NCBI RefSeq assembly: GCF_000687455.2
Contig: NZ_JGVW01000056.1
Span: 1-64,000 of the forward strand
Origin: Burkholderia sp. lig30
GTDB lineage: Bacteria > Pseudomonadota > Gammaproteobacteria > Burkholderiales > Burkholderiaceae
Direction: 5' to 3'
Length of the DNA: 64,000 nt
Under the pieces are notes generated by a model. It ran no database searches and was not told the origin of the DNA. It worked only from the letters and a program-made list of their open reading frames with translations. Shown here piece after piece: positions 57,232-64,000 of this stretch; within the stretch, counting starts at the first letter, position 1; each line of letters begins with the position of its first letter. The translations under genes were made by a program, and so were the position numbers.

Positions 57232-58377
57232 TCAATGCCGGTCGACCCACTTGAGCGCGAACAGGCCGAGCCCGAGGTAGAGCAGGCCGGGGACCGCGGC
57301 CGTCAGCGGCGCGGGCCAGGTGTTCAGCATGCCGACGTGCGAGAACAGCGTGTTGAGCAGCTGGAAGCTCATGCCGAGCATGATGCCGCCGAACACCTTG
57401 ACGCCGACCACGCCCGCGCGCGTGTGCAGGTACGCGAACGGCAGCGACAGCACCAGCATCACGAACACTGCGAACGGATACAGCAGCTTGCGCCACAGCG
57501 CGATGTCGTAGCGCTGCGTGTCCTGCTGATTCTCCCGCAAGTGCTGGATGTAGCGGAACAGGTTGATGATCGACATGCGTTCCGGCGACACCAGCAGCAC
57601 CGACAGGATCTGCGGCGTGAGATCCGAGCGCAGCCGGTATTCGGACATCGTCACCTGCTTCGACGCGTACACCGGATTCAGCGAATCGGCGGGCTGGCCG
57701 GCGGGCGCGATCGACGACAGCGCGGTATCGGTGACGCCCGTCAGCAGCCAGTGGCCCGGCGGCTCGTAGCGGCCGGTCTGTGCGATCCGCACGTTCTGCA
57801 GCTGGAATTTCGAATCGAACTCGTAGATCCGCACGTCGCTGATCGTCGAATCGGGCGACAGCCGGCCGACGTTGACGAAGCGCGTGACCTGCTCGCCGTT
57901 GTCGCGCGCGGCGAGCGTGTCCTTCACCCAGACGCCCGACACGAAATTCGACGACACCGACGAGCCGAGCGCCTGGAGCCGCACGCGCTCCGACAGCTGG
58001 TCGGAATACGGCCCGACGAACTCGCCGATCAGGTAGGTGATGATCACGAGCGGCACGCCGATCTTCAGCAGCGAGCGCAGCGCCTGGCCGGTCGCGAGGC
58101 CCGACACGCGGAAGATCGTGAATTCCGAGCTCGCCGCCATCTGCGCGAACACGTAGATCGCGCTGATCAGCGCCGCGACCGGGATGATCTCGTAGAAGCG
58201 CGACGGCGTCTGCAGCGCGACGCGCAGCACCGCGTAGCCGAACTTGTAGTTGCCGTGGCCGACCGTGTTCAGTTCGCTGATCAGGTCGAAGAAGAAGAAC
58301 AGGCCCGAGAACGCGAACAGGATGAAGATGAACGCGACGTAGATCTGCCGTGCGAAGTATTTTTCATAGAGCCGCAT
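57232..58377 (-). CDS. lptG: LPS export ABC transporter permease LptG
   Basis: The 381-aa inner-membrane permease pairs with LptF and the ATPase LptB to extract LPS from the inner membrane. It has the N-terminal YEKYFARQIYVAFIFIL segment, two more N-terminal helices, a periplasmic beta-jellyroll region (about 100-270) and three C-terminal helices. It lies three bases after lptF, as usual. lptB is not in the window. Confidence 0.93.
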   Translation of the reverse strand: MRLYEKYFARQIYVAFIFILFAFSGLFFFFDLISELNTVGHGNYKFGYAVLRVALQTPSRFYEIIPVAALISAIYVFAQMAASSEFTIFRVSGLATGQALRSLLKIGVPLVIITYLIGEFVGPYSDQLSERVRLQALGSSVSSNFVSGVWVKDTLAARDNGEQVTRFVNVGRLSPDSTISDVRIYEFDSKFQLQNVRIAQTGRYEPPGHWLLTGVTDTALSSIAPAGQPADSLNPVYASKQVTMSEYRLRSDLTPQILSVLLVSPERMSIINLFRYIQHLRENQQDTQRYDIALWRKLLYPFAVFVMLVLSLPFAYLHTRAGVVGVKVFGGIMLGMSFQLLNTLFSHVGMLNTWPAPLTAAVPGLLYLGLGLFALKWVDRH

Positions 58378-58380
58378 CGG

Positions 58381-59478
58381 TCATGCCCCCGTCGAGCGGC
58401 TGAACAGCGCGCGTGAAATGAGCGGGCGGTTGCGTACCCGGAGCCAGAAGATGAAGCCGACGATCGCCGCGACGACCACGTGCAGTCCGACGAGGCCCAC
58501 GCCGAACGACAGCTTGCCCTGCTCGATCTGCGCTTGCACGACGTTGAGCAGGTTCGAATAGGTCAGGTAGATCAGTACTGCCATCACGAGGTTGATCGTG
58601 CGGCTGCGGCGCGGGTTCTGGTACGCGAGCGGGATGCCGAGCACCATCAGGTTGAGCGCGATCAGCGGCAGGCCCGCGCGCCACGCGAATTCGGCGAGGT
58701 TGTCGGCGGTCGGGTTGCGCAGCAGGTCGAGGGTCGGCGTGCTGTTGGTGGCCGTCACGTTGACGAACGGCTTGCTCTGGATCTTCACGCCGTAGCGTTC
58801 GAACTCCATGATCTTGACGTTCGGCTGGCCCGGCGTGCCGTCGTAGCGGCGGCCATTCTCCAGCACGATGAAGCGGTCGCCGTGGCTGCTCGTCTCGGTA
58901 TGGCCCGTTTGCGACACGATGACGTTGACCTTGCCGTTCTCGGTCGACGTCACGAACACGCTCTGCACCTTGCTCTGGTCGGGCGACATCTTCTCGATGA
59001 AGAAGACGCGGTGATTGGTCGCGGATTCGCGGAACTGCCCGGGTGCGAGCAGCGAGATCTCGTCGCGCTGCTGGAAGCGCGCCTTGATCAGCTTGCTCTG
59101 CTGGTTCGACCACGGCCAGCCGACGAATGCGAAGAACGCGATCAGCAGCACGATCGGCGTCGCGAACACGCCGATCGGCTTGATGAGGCGCGTCAGGCTC
59201 ACGCCCGACGCGAGCCACACGACCATTTCGGAATCCCGGTACCAGCGGGTCAGCACGAACAGGATCGACACGAACAGCGTGACGACGAGCATCACGGCCA
59301 GATAGCCGATCACGGTGAGGCCGATCAGCACGAGCACGTCCTTCGGGTCGATTTCACCGGACGCGGCGAAGCCGATGATGCGGATCATCATCGTCGTGAG
59401 CATGATCGTGAGCAGCACCATGAAGACGGCGCCTGCCGTGTACGCAAGCTCGCGCTGGAGGGAGCGTTCGAAGATCAT
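58381..59478 (-). CDS. lptF: LPS export ABC transporter permease LptF
   Basis: The 365-aa permease begins MIFERSLQRELAYTAGAVFM, the usual LptF start; E. coli LptF has 366 aa. I therefore use ATG 59478 and not the earlier in-frame start at 59595. It has three N-terminal membrane helices, a periplasmic jellyroll and three C-terminal helices (NLVMAVLIYLTYSNLLNVVQ). It is divergent from pepA, the conserved arrangement in proteobacteria. Confidence 0.93.
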   Translation of the reverse strand: MIFERSLQRELAYTAGAVFMVLLTIMLTTMMIRIIGFAASGEIDPKDVLVLIGLTVIGYLAVMLVVTLFVSILFVLTRWYRDSEMVVWLASGVSLTRLIKPIGVFATPIVLLIAFFAFVGWPWSNQQSKLIKARFQQRDEISLLAPGQFRESATNHRVFFIEKMSPDQSKVQSVFVTSTENGKVNVIVSQTGHTETSSHGDRFIVLENGRRYDGTPGQPNVKIMEFERYGVKIQSKPFVNVTATNSTPTLDLLRNPTADNLAEFAWRAGLPLIALNLMVLGIPLAYQNPRRSRTINLVMAVLIYLTYSNLLNVVQAQIEQGKLSFGVGLVGLHVVVAAIVGFIFWLRVRNRPLISRALFSRSTGA

Positions 59479-59600
59479 TCTTGATGAGAAGAGGGCGGGA
59501 GGCGGAGCGCGCGTGGGCCGGCGCTCACGCCGCCACGGGAAAAATAGCGGATAATTGCGGCTTTCATCCTTAGCCCAGATTTTATCCGAGGACAAGCGCG

Positions 59601-61112
59601 ATGGACTTTAGCATAAAAGGCTGTGATTGGAGCAAAGGGGAGTCCAAGGGCTTCCTGACCGGAAAGTCCGACTGCATCGTGCTCGGCGTGTTCGAGGCGC
59701 AGACCCTTTCGGGCGCGGCGCTCGACATCGATGCGGCGACCAAGGGCCTGATCTCGCGCGTGGTCAAGGCCGGCGACATGGACGGCAAGAGCGGCAAGAC
59801 GCTGTTCCTGCACGAAGTGTCCGGGATCGGCGCGTCGCGCGTGCTGCTCGTCGGGCTGGGCAAGCAGGATGCTTTCAACCAGAAAGCCTATGCGGAGGCG
59901 GCACGCGCCGCCTGGCGCGCGCTGCTGGCGACCCGCGTGGCGCAGGTCACCTTCACGCTGGCGCAGCTGCCGGTCGACGAGCGCAGCTCCGACTGGGGCG
60001 TGCGCGCGGCGATCCTCGCGCTGCGCGGCGAGACCTATCGCTTCACGCAGCTGAAAAGCAAGCCGGAACCGGCGCCGCACGGGCTCAAGCGCGTCGTGTT
60101 CAGCGTGGATCCGGCTGACGAGAAGGCGGCGAAGGTCGCCGTCAAGCAGGCGGCCGCGCTCGCTAACGGGATGGATCTGACCCGCGATCTGGGCAACCTG
60201 CCCGGCAACGTCTGCACCCCCGCCTATCTCGCGAAGACCGCGCGGCAGATCGCGAAGGACTGGAACCTGAAGGTCGAGGTGCTGGGCCTCAAGCAGATCG
60301 AGGCGCTCAAGATGGGCTCGTTCCTGTCGGTCGCGCGCGCGTCGGTCGAGCCGCCGCACTTCATCGTGCTCCATTATCAGGGGGCGGCGGCGAAGGCCGC
60401 GCCGGTCGTGCTGGTCGGCAAGGGCATCACGTTCGATACCGGCGGCATCTCGCTGAAGCCGGGCGAGGGCATGGACGAGATGAAGTACGACATGTGCGGC
60501 GCGGGCTCGGTGCTCGGCACGCTGCGCGCGGTCGCCGAAATGGGCCTGAAGATCAACGTCGTCGGCATCATTCCGACCTGCGAGAACATGCCGGCCGGCA
60601 ACGCGACGAAGCCGGGCGACGTCGTCACCAGCATGAAGGGCCTGACGATCGAGGTCCTGAACACCGACGCCGAGGGCCGCCTGATCCTGTGCGACGCGCT
60701 CACCTATGCCGAGCGCTTCAAGCCGGCCGCGGTGATCGACATCGCGACGCTGACGGGTGCATGCATCATCGCGCTCGGCCATCACAACAGCGGCCTGTTC
60801 TCGAAGGACGACGCGCTCGCGGGCGAGCTGCTCGACGCGTCGCGCGAGGCGGGCGACCCGGCGTGGCGCCTGCCGCTCGACGACGAGTACCAGGAGCAGC
60901 TCAAGTCGAATTTCGCGGACATCGCGAACATCGGTGGCCGTCCGGCCGGCAGCGTGACGGCGGCCTGCTTCCTGTCGCGCTTCACCGACAGCTACCCGTG
61001 GGCGCACCTCGACATCGCCGGCACCGCGTGGAAGAGCGGTGCGGCGAAGGGCGCGACCGGCCGTCCGGTGCCGCTGTTGACGCAGTTCCTGATCGACCGC
61101 GCCGGGCAGTGA
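59601..61112 (+). CDS. pepA: Leucyl aminopeptidase (cytosol aminopeptidase)
   Basis: The 503-aa M17 aminopeptidase releases N-terminal amino acids and forms hexamers with two metal ions per site. The C-terminal domain has [20 protein letters not shown] near residue 272 and the signature [16 protein letters not shown] near 354. In E. coli PepA also binds DNA in Xer recombination and carAB control. A GAGGAC ribosome-binding site precedes ATG 59601. It is followed by holC after 43 bases. Confidence 0.96.
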   Translation: MDFSIKGCDWSKGESKGFLTGKSDCIVLGVFEAQTLSGAALDIDAATKGLISRVVKAGDMDGKSGKTLFLHEVSGIGASRVLLVGLGKQDAFNQKAYAEAARAAWRALLATRVAQVTFTLAQLPVDERSSDWGVRAAILALRGETYRFTQLKSKPEPAPHGLKRVVFSVDPADEKAAKVAVKQAAALANGMDLTRDLGNLPGNVCTPAYLAKTARQIAKDWNLKVEVLGLKQIEALKMGSFLSVARASVEPPHFIVLHYQGAAAKAAPVVLVGKGITFDTGGISLKPGEGMDEMKYDMCGAGSVLGTLRAVAEMGLKINVVGIIPTCENMPAGNATKPGDVVTSMKGLTIEVLNTDAEGRLILCDALTYAERFKPAAVIDIATLTGACIIALGHHNSGLFSKDDALAGELLDASREAGDPAWRLPLDDEYQEQLKSNFADIANIGGRPAGSVTAACFLSRFTDSYPWAHLDIAGTAWKSGAAKGATGRPVPLLTQFLIDRAGQ

Positions 61113-61155
61113 TGGCGGGAGTCGGGACAGCACTGCGGCGCGGGCGTAACGGGCG

Positions 61156-61572
61156 ATGACGCGGATCGATTTCCACACCAACGTCGGCGATTCGCTCGCC
61201 TACGCGTGCCGGCTGCTGCGCAAGGCCTACCAGGCCGGGCAGCCGGTCGTCGTGCTCGCGGAGCCGGCGCGCCTGCGCGCGCTCGACGAGCGGCTCTGGA
61301 CGTTCTCGCCGCTCGATTTCATTCCGCATTGCGGCGTCGACAGCCCGCATGCGGCCGAGACGCCGATCGTGCTGGCCGCCGATCTCGAAAAGGCGCCGCA
61401 TCATCACGTGCTGCTGAACCTCGGCGCGGCGGTGCCGGCGCAATTCGCCCGCTTCGAGCGCCTGCTCGAAGTGGTCGGCAACGAGCCGGACGAACTGACC
61501 GCAGGCCGTGACCGCTATCGCTTCTATCGCGACCGCGGTTATGCGCTGAACAACTACAAGCAAGGCAGCTAG
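61156..61572 (+). CDS. holC: DNA polymerase III chi subunit
   Basis: The 138-aa chi subunit links SSB to the clamp loader through psi. Family features are the start RIDFHTNVGDSLAYACRLLR, the segment FIPHCGVDSPHAAETPIVLA and the C-terminal AGRDRYRFYRDRGYALNNYK that precedes a basic end. pepA-holC order is conserved in proteobacteria (valS normally follows in E. coli but is absent here). Confidence 0.93.
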   Translation: MTRIDFHTNVGDSLAYACRLLRKAYQAGQPVVVLAEPARLRALDERLWTFSPLDFIPHCGVDSPHAAETPIVLAADLEKAPHHHVLLNLGAAVPAQFARFERLLEVVGNEPDELTAGRDRYRFYRDRGYALNNYKQGS

Positions 61573-61597
61573 CCGATTCCGTCGACGGAGCAATCAC

Positions 61598-62674
61598 GTG
61601 GCGCAAGCCGAATCATCCTCGATCCCGATGCTGACCGACGTGCTGGAGACCGGCAAGCCGGTGCTCGCGCGTGAGCCGGCCGCAGCGGGGCAGCCCGACA
61701 TCTCGGCGATCCCGGTGCTGAGCGACGTGCTGGCGGCCGGCAGTCCGGCGCCAGCGCATGAGCCGGCCTTGGCGGCAGCGCCTGACGACGCGGCGATCCC
61801 GGTGCTGAGCGACGTGCTGGCGACCGGCAGTCCGGCGCCGGCGCTTGAGCCGGCCTTGGCGGCAGCGCCTGACACTTCGGCGATCCCTGTGCTGAACGAC
61901 GTGCTGGAGACCGACAGTCCGGCGCCGGTGCATGAGCCGGCCTTGGCGGCAGAGCCTGACGACGCGGCGATCCCGGTGCTGAGCGACGTGCTGGCGACCG
62001 GCAGTCCGGCGCCGGCGCTTGAGCCGGCCTTGGCGGCAGCGCCTGACACTTCGGCGATCCCTGTGCTGAACGACGTGCTGGAGACCGACAGTCCGGCGCC
62101 GGTGCATGAGCCGGCTGTGGCAGCAGCGCCTGACGCTTCGGCGATTCCAGTGCTGAGCGACGTGCTGGCGGCCGGCAGTCCGGCGCCGGCGCATGAGCCG
62201 GCCTTGGCGGCAGCGCCGGACGCCTCGGCGATCCCGGTGCTGAGCGACGCGCTTGCGCCCGGCAACCCCGCCCATGCGGCGGTTGCGCCGGCGGCGGGTG
62301 GCGCGGCCGAGGCGGATGTCGTCGTCGAGGCGGTGCCGACGCCGCACGTGCCTGCCGTCGAATTGCAGCCGTCTGCCGTGGTGGCCGAGGAGGTCGCCGT
62401 GATGGCCGCGCCCGTCGCGCACGACGTGCCGCCGGCGTTGACGCCGGAGGACGCGCAGCATGTCGCCGAGCGGCTGCGCGACCGGTTGACGACCTACCTG
62501 ACGGGCGAGGGGCGCGAAGCGATCGAGGCCCGCTGCCGTGACGCGCTGCACGACCACACAGCGTGGCTCGTCAGCCAGATCACGCGCGAAGTGGCGCTCG
62601 CGCTCGAAACGGAAGTGATGGAGTGGGTGCGCGACGCGATCGACGTCGAGATCGCCCGCCGCAGCGCTGGTTGA
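61598..62674 (+). CDS. DUF2486-type protein with 29-residue tandem repeats
   Basis: The 358-aa product has eight tandem copies of a 29-residue unit, consensus SAIPVLSDVLATGSPAPA followed by HEPALAAAPD, from about residue 7 to 225. The unit holds a short hydrophobic IPVLxDVL motif and a Pro/Ala-rich linker. After a spacer rich in Val/Ala comes a charged helical C-terminal domain (about 285-358: AERLRDRLTTYLTGEGREAI, then LVSQITREVALALETEV). It has no signal peptide or membrane segment. Family and function are unknown to me beyond likeness to DUF2486, a Burkholderia-group family. It lies 25 bases after holC. Confidence 0.8.
   Translation: MAQAESSSIPMLTDVLETGKPVLAREPAAAGQPDISAIPVLSDVLAAGSPAPAHEPALAAAPDDAAIPVLSDVLATGSPAPALEPALAAAPDTSAIPVLNDVLETDSPAPVHEPALAAEPDDAAIPVLSDVLATGSPAPALEPALAAAPDTSAIPVLNDVLETDSPAPVHEPAVAAAPDASAIPVLSDVLAAGSPAPAHEPALAAAPDASAIPVLSDALAPGNPAHAAVAPAAGGAAEADVVVEAVPTPHVPAVELQPSAVVAEEVAVMAAPVAHDVPPALTPEDAQHVAERLRDRLTTYLTGEGREAIEARCRDALHDHTAWLVSQITREVALALETEVMEWVRDAIDVEIARRSAG
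61616..62270 (+). repeat. 87-bp tandem repeats in the DUF2486-type gene
   Basis: Seven full 87-bp units start at 61616, 61703, 61790, 61877, 61964, 62051 and 62138, with a partial eighth at 62225. Units 3-4 and 5-6 form a 174-bp higher-order repeat whose 61780-61941 and 61954-62115 parts are identical over 162 bp. Confidence 0.93.
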
Positions 62675-62700
62675 CACGCGGCGTGCTCGCCGCGCGAGCG

Positions 62701-63027
62701 TTATCTGACGGAGAGCACCCAATGCGCGAGCGCGTGCGCTTCGGTGCCGGTCAACTGCGTGTTCGCGGGCATCGGGACATTGCCCCACACGCCGACACTG
62801 CCCTTCACGATCGTCTGCGCGAGGTAATCGCCGGCGTCCGCGCGCGCGGCATATCTGGCGGCGATATCGTGGAACGACGGTCCCATCAGCGGCTTGTTCA
62901 CCGCATGGCAGGCCATGCAGTTCTTGCGTTGCGCGAGCGTGAGGCCGTCGGCCTGCTCGGCGTGCGCGGCGGCGATGCTGCCCATGAGCAGGGCCACGAG
63001 CGCCGCGCGCAGTATCGTTCGTTTCAT
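62701..63027 (-). CDS. Small periplasmic cytochrome c
   Basis: The 108-aa product has a signal peptide (ILRAALVALLMGSIAAAHA) and one class I c-type heme site (NCMACHAVNKPLMGPSFHDI, CxxCH near residue 37). The distal Met is probably in WGNVPMPANTQL. It resembles the c551/c552 electron carriers. ATG 63027 has GGAG nearby. It is convergent with the repeat-protein gene and divergent from lgt. Confidence 0.9.
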   Translation of the reverse strand: MKRTILRAALVALLMGSIAAAHAEQADGLTLAQRKNCMACHAVNKPLMGPSFHDIAARYAARADAGDYLAQTIVKGSVGVWGNVPMPANTQLTGTEAHALAHWVLSVR

Positions 63028-63329
63028 GGAGGTCTCCGCCGGCGGATGCGGCCGGGTTGGCGGTGCGCGCATTATAAAAGCAAAGGGGGCACGAGGTCGT
63101 CGCGTTCCCCGTTGCATTTGATCGAAGCGGTGCTGGCGGCCAGCCAGGGCCGTGCCCCGCGTGCACCGGCTCTGGCCGATGTCGGCCCGCGACCGCGCCC
63201 TCGTGCCGTTGCACGGGCAAGCGCCGCGCACTGCGCGGGTACGCCGCTCGCGATCTTTTCGCTCCGTTTGGCGCCCGGCTTTTATGACATCATTACGGCC
63301 TGCTACGCTGAACCCTTCACCACTAACCC
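63028..63329. other. Divergent intergenic region between cytochrome c and lgt
   Basis: A perfect TATAAT (63076-63071, minus strand) lies about 45 bases before the cytochrome start codon, without a good -35 box. Otherwise I see nothing; lgt has no clear ribosome-binding site at 63315-63328. Confidence 0.45.
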
Positions 63330-64000
63330 ATGATCATTCACCCGAATTTCGACCCTGTTGCGATTCACCTGGGGCCGCTCGCCGTGCGCTGGTACGGGCT
63401 CATGTATCTCGTCGCGTTCATCGCGGCGATCGTCGTCGCCAGGCTGCGCCTGAAGCTGCCGCACGTCGCCGAGCAGGGCTGGACCGTGAAGGACATCGAC
63501 GACATGATGTTCTACGGCGTGCTCGGCACTGTGCTCGGCGGTCGTCTCGGCTACGTGCTGTTCTACAAGGCCGACTACTACTTCTCGCATCCGCTCGACA
63601 TCTTCAAGGTATGGGAAGGCGGCATGTCGTTTCACGGCGGCTTTCTCGGCGTGACGCTCGCGATGACGCTGTTCGCCTGGCAGCGCAAGCGTCATTGGCT
63701 GCAGGTCACCGATTTCGTCGCGCCGATGGTGCCGACGGGGCTCGCCGCCGGCCGTCTCGGCAACTTCATCAACGGCGAGCTGTGGGGCCGCGTGACCGAT
63801 CCGGCCGCGCCGTGGGCGATGCTGTTCCCGGGCGCGACGCGCGACGATGCGGCCTGGCTCGGCGCGCATCCGGAGCTGGCCGCGAAGTGGCATCTGGTCG
63901 ACGTGTTCATGCAATACCAGATGCTGCCGCGCCATCCGTCGCAGCTCTACGAGATCGTGCTCGAAGGCGTCGTGCTGTTCCTCGCGATGTGGTTCTTCTC
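63330..64000 (+). CDS. lgt: Prolipoprotein diacylglyceryl transferase, truncated by window edge
   Basis: The visible 223 codons start [20 protein letters not shown] and include the catalytic-region motifs [21 protein letters not shown] and the Lgt signature [14 protein letters not shown], then HPSQLYE near the end. The enzyme transfers diacylglycerol from phosphatidylglycerol to the prolipoprotein Cys, the step before LspA (also in this window). The last part of the protein is outside the window. Confidence 0.95.
   Translation, partial: MIIHPNFDPVAIHLGPLAVRWYGLMYLVAFIAAIVVARLRLKLPHVAEQGWTVKDIDDMMFYGVLGTVLGGRLGYVLFYKADYYFSHPLDIFKVWEGGMSFHGGFLGVTLAMTLFAWQRKRHWLQVTDFVAPMVPTGLAAGRLGNFINGELWGRVTDPAAPWAMLFPGATRDDAAWLGAHPELAAKWHLVDVFMQYQMLPRHPSQLYEIVLEGVVLFLAMWFF

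Noticed and set aside
61616-62270. Regular repeats considered as a CRISPR array
   Set aside because: The 87-bp units are contiguous with no unique spacers, keep the reading frame and encode a protein repeat; no cas genes are present.

Overview
The window is a stretch of high-GC beta-proteobacterial chromosome. Gene content and order (ribF-ileS-lspA-coaBC-dut, lptFG/pepA/holC, cysB divergent from cysI-DUF934-cysHDN, nadA-nadC facing nadB, clpS-clpA beside a cold-shock gene, two isocitrate dehydrogenases side by side, a DUF2486 protein after holC) point to Burkholderia, most likely the B. cepacia complex and its main chromosome. That assignment comes from remembered gene order and protein sequences, not from a search. 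Almost every gene is core housekeeping. I see no intact insertion sequence, prophage, CRISPR array or obvious genomic island.

Layout. 1-5.3 kb: a truncated Gly/Ser-rich secreted protein, an elongation factor G gene outside a str operon, a DUF192 protein, a small Lys/His/Ala-rich exported protein and rluE. 5.5-12.5 kb: dimeric and monomeric NADP-isocitrate dehydrogenases, an AT-richer gap with a small orphan gene, a Tat-exported multicopper oxidase and a cold-shock gene. 13-18 kb: clpS-clpA, an amino-acid permease and a fourfold-repeat DUF347 membrane protein. 18-24.3 kb (minus strand): ribF-ileS-lspA-coaBC-dut. 24.4-31.4 kb (plus): purN-rsmB-mscS, a fatty-acid desaturase and nadA-nadC. 31.4-34.6 kb (minus): nadB, rpmB-rpmG, radC. 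34.7-41.5 kb (plus): fkpB-ispH, then a complete branched-chain amino-acid ABC importer. 41.6-49.2 kb: argD, an acetyltransferase, a ferredoxin-type reductase, an atypical SDR, rsuA, copC, a small unknown gene and tRNA-Leu(CAA), then an orphan LIV-type binding protein. 49.3-57.2 kb: the sulfate-assimilation locus. 57.2-64 kb: lptG-lptF, pepA-holC, a repeat protein, a cytochrome c and the start of lgt.

How the genes work together. CysB is the expected activator of the divergent cys operon. CysDN makes APS, CysH reduces it to sulfite and CysI reduces sulfite to sulfide. The SUMT (cobA) and the small CbiX chelatase can supply siroheme for CysI. No CysJ flavoprotein and no APS kinase lie in the locus, so DUF934 is the only unexplained member. 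NadB-NadA-NadC give the full de novo path from aspartate to nicotinate mononucleotide. LspA and Lgt are two steps of lipoprotein maturation, and LptF/LptG are the inner-membrane part of LPS export.

The least explained items are the 87-bp tandem-repeat gene at 61.6-62.7 kb (with a 162-bp exact internal duplication), the DUF934 gene, the 14-bp palindrome before icd, the structured csp-clpS gap with predicted leaderless clpS and purN mRNAs, the DUF347 protein, and the small gene and repeats beside tRNA-Leu. I found no convincing wholly new system. Promoters and terminators were called by eye and are predictions.
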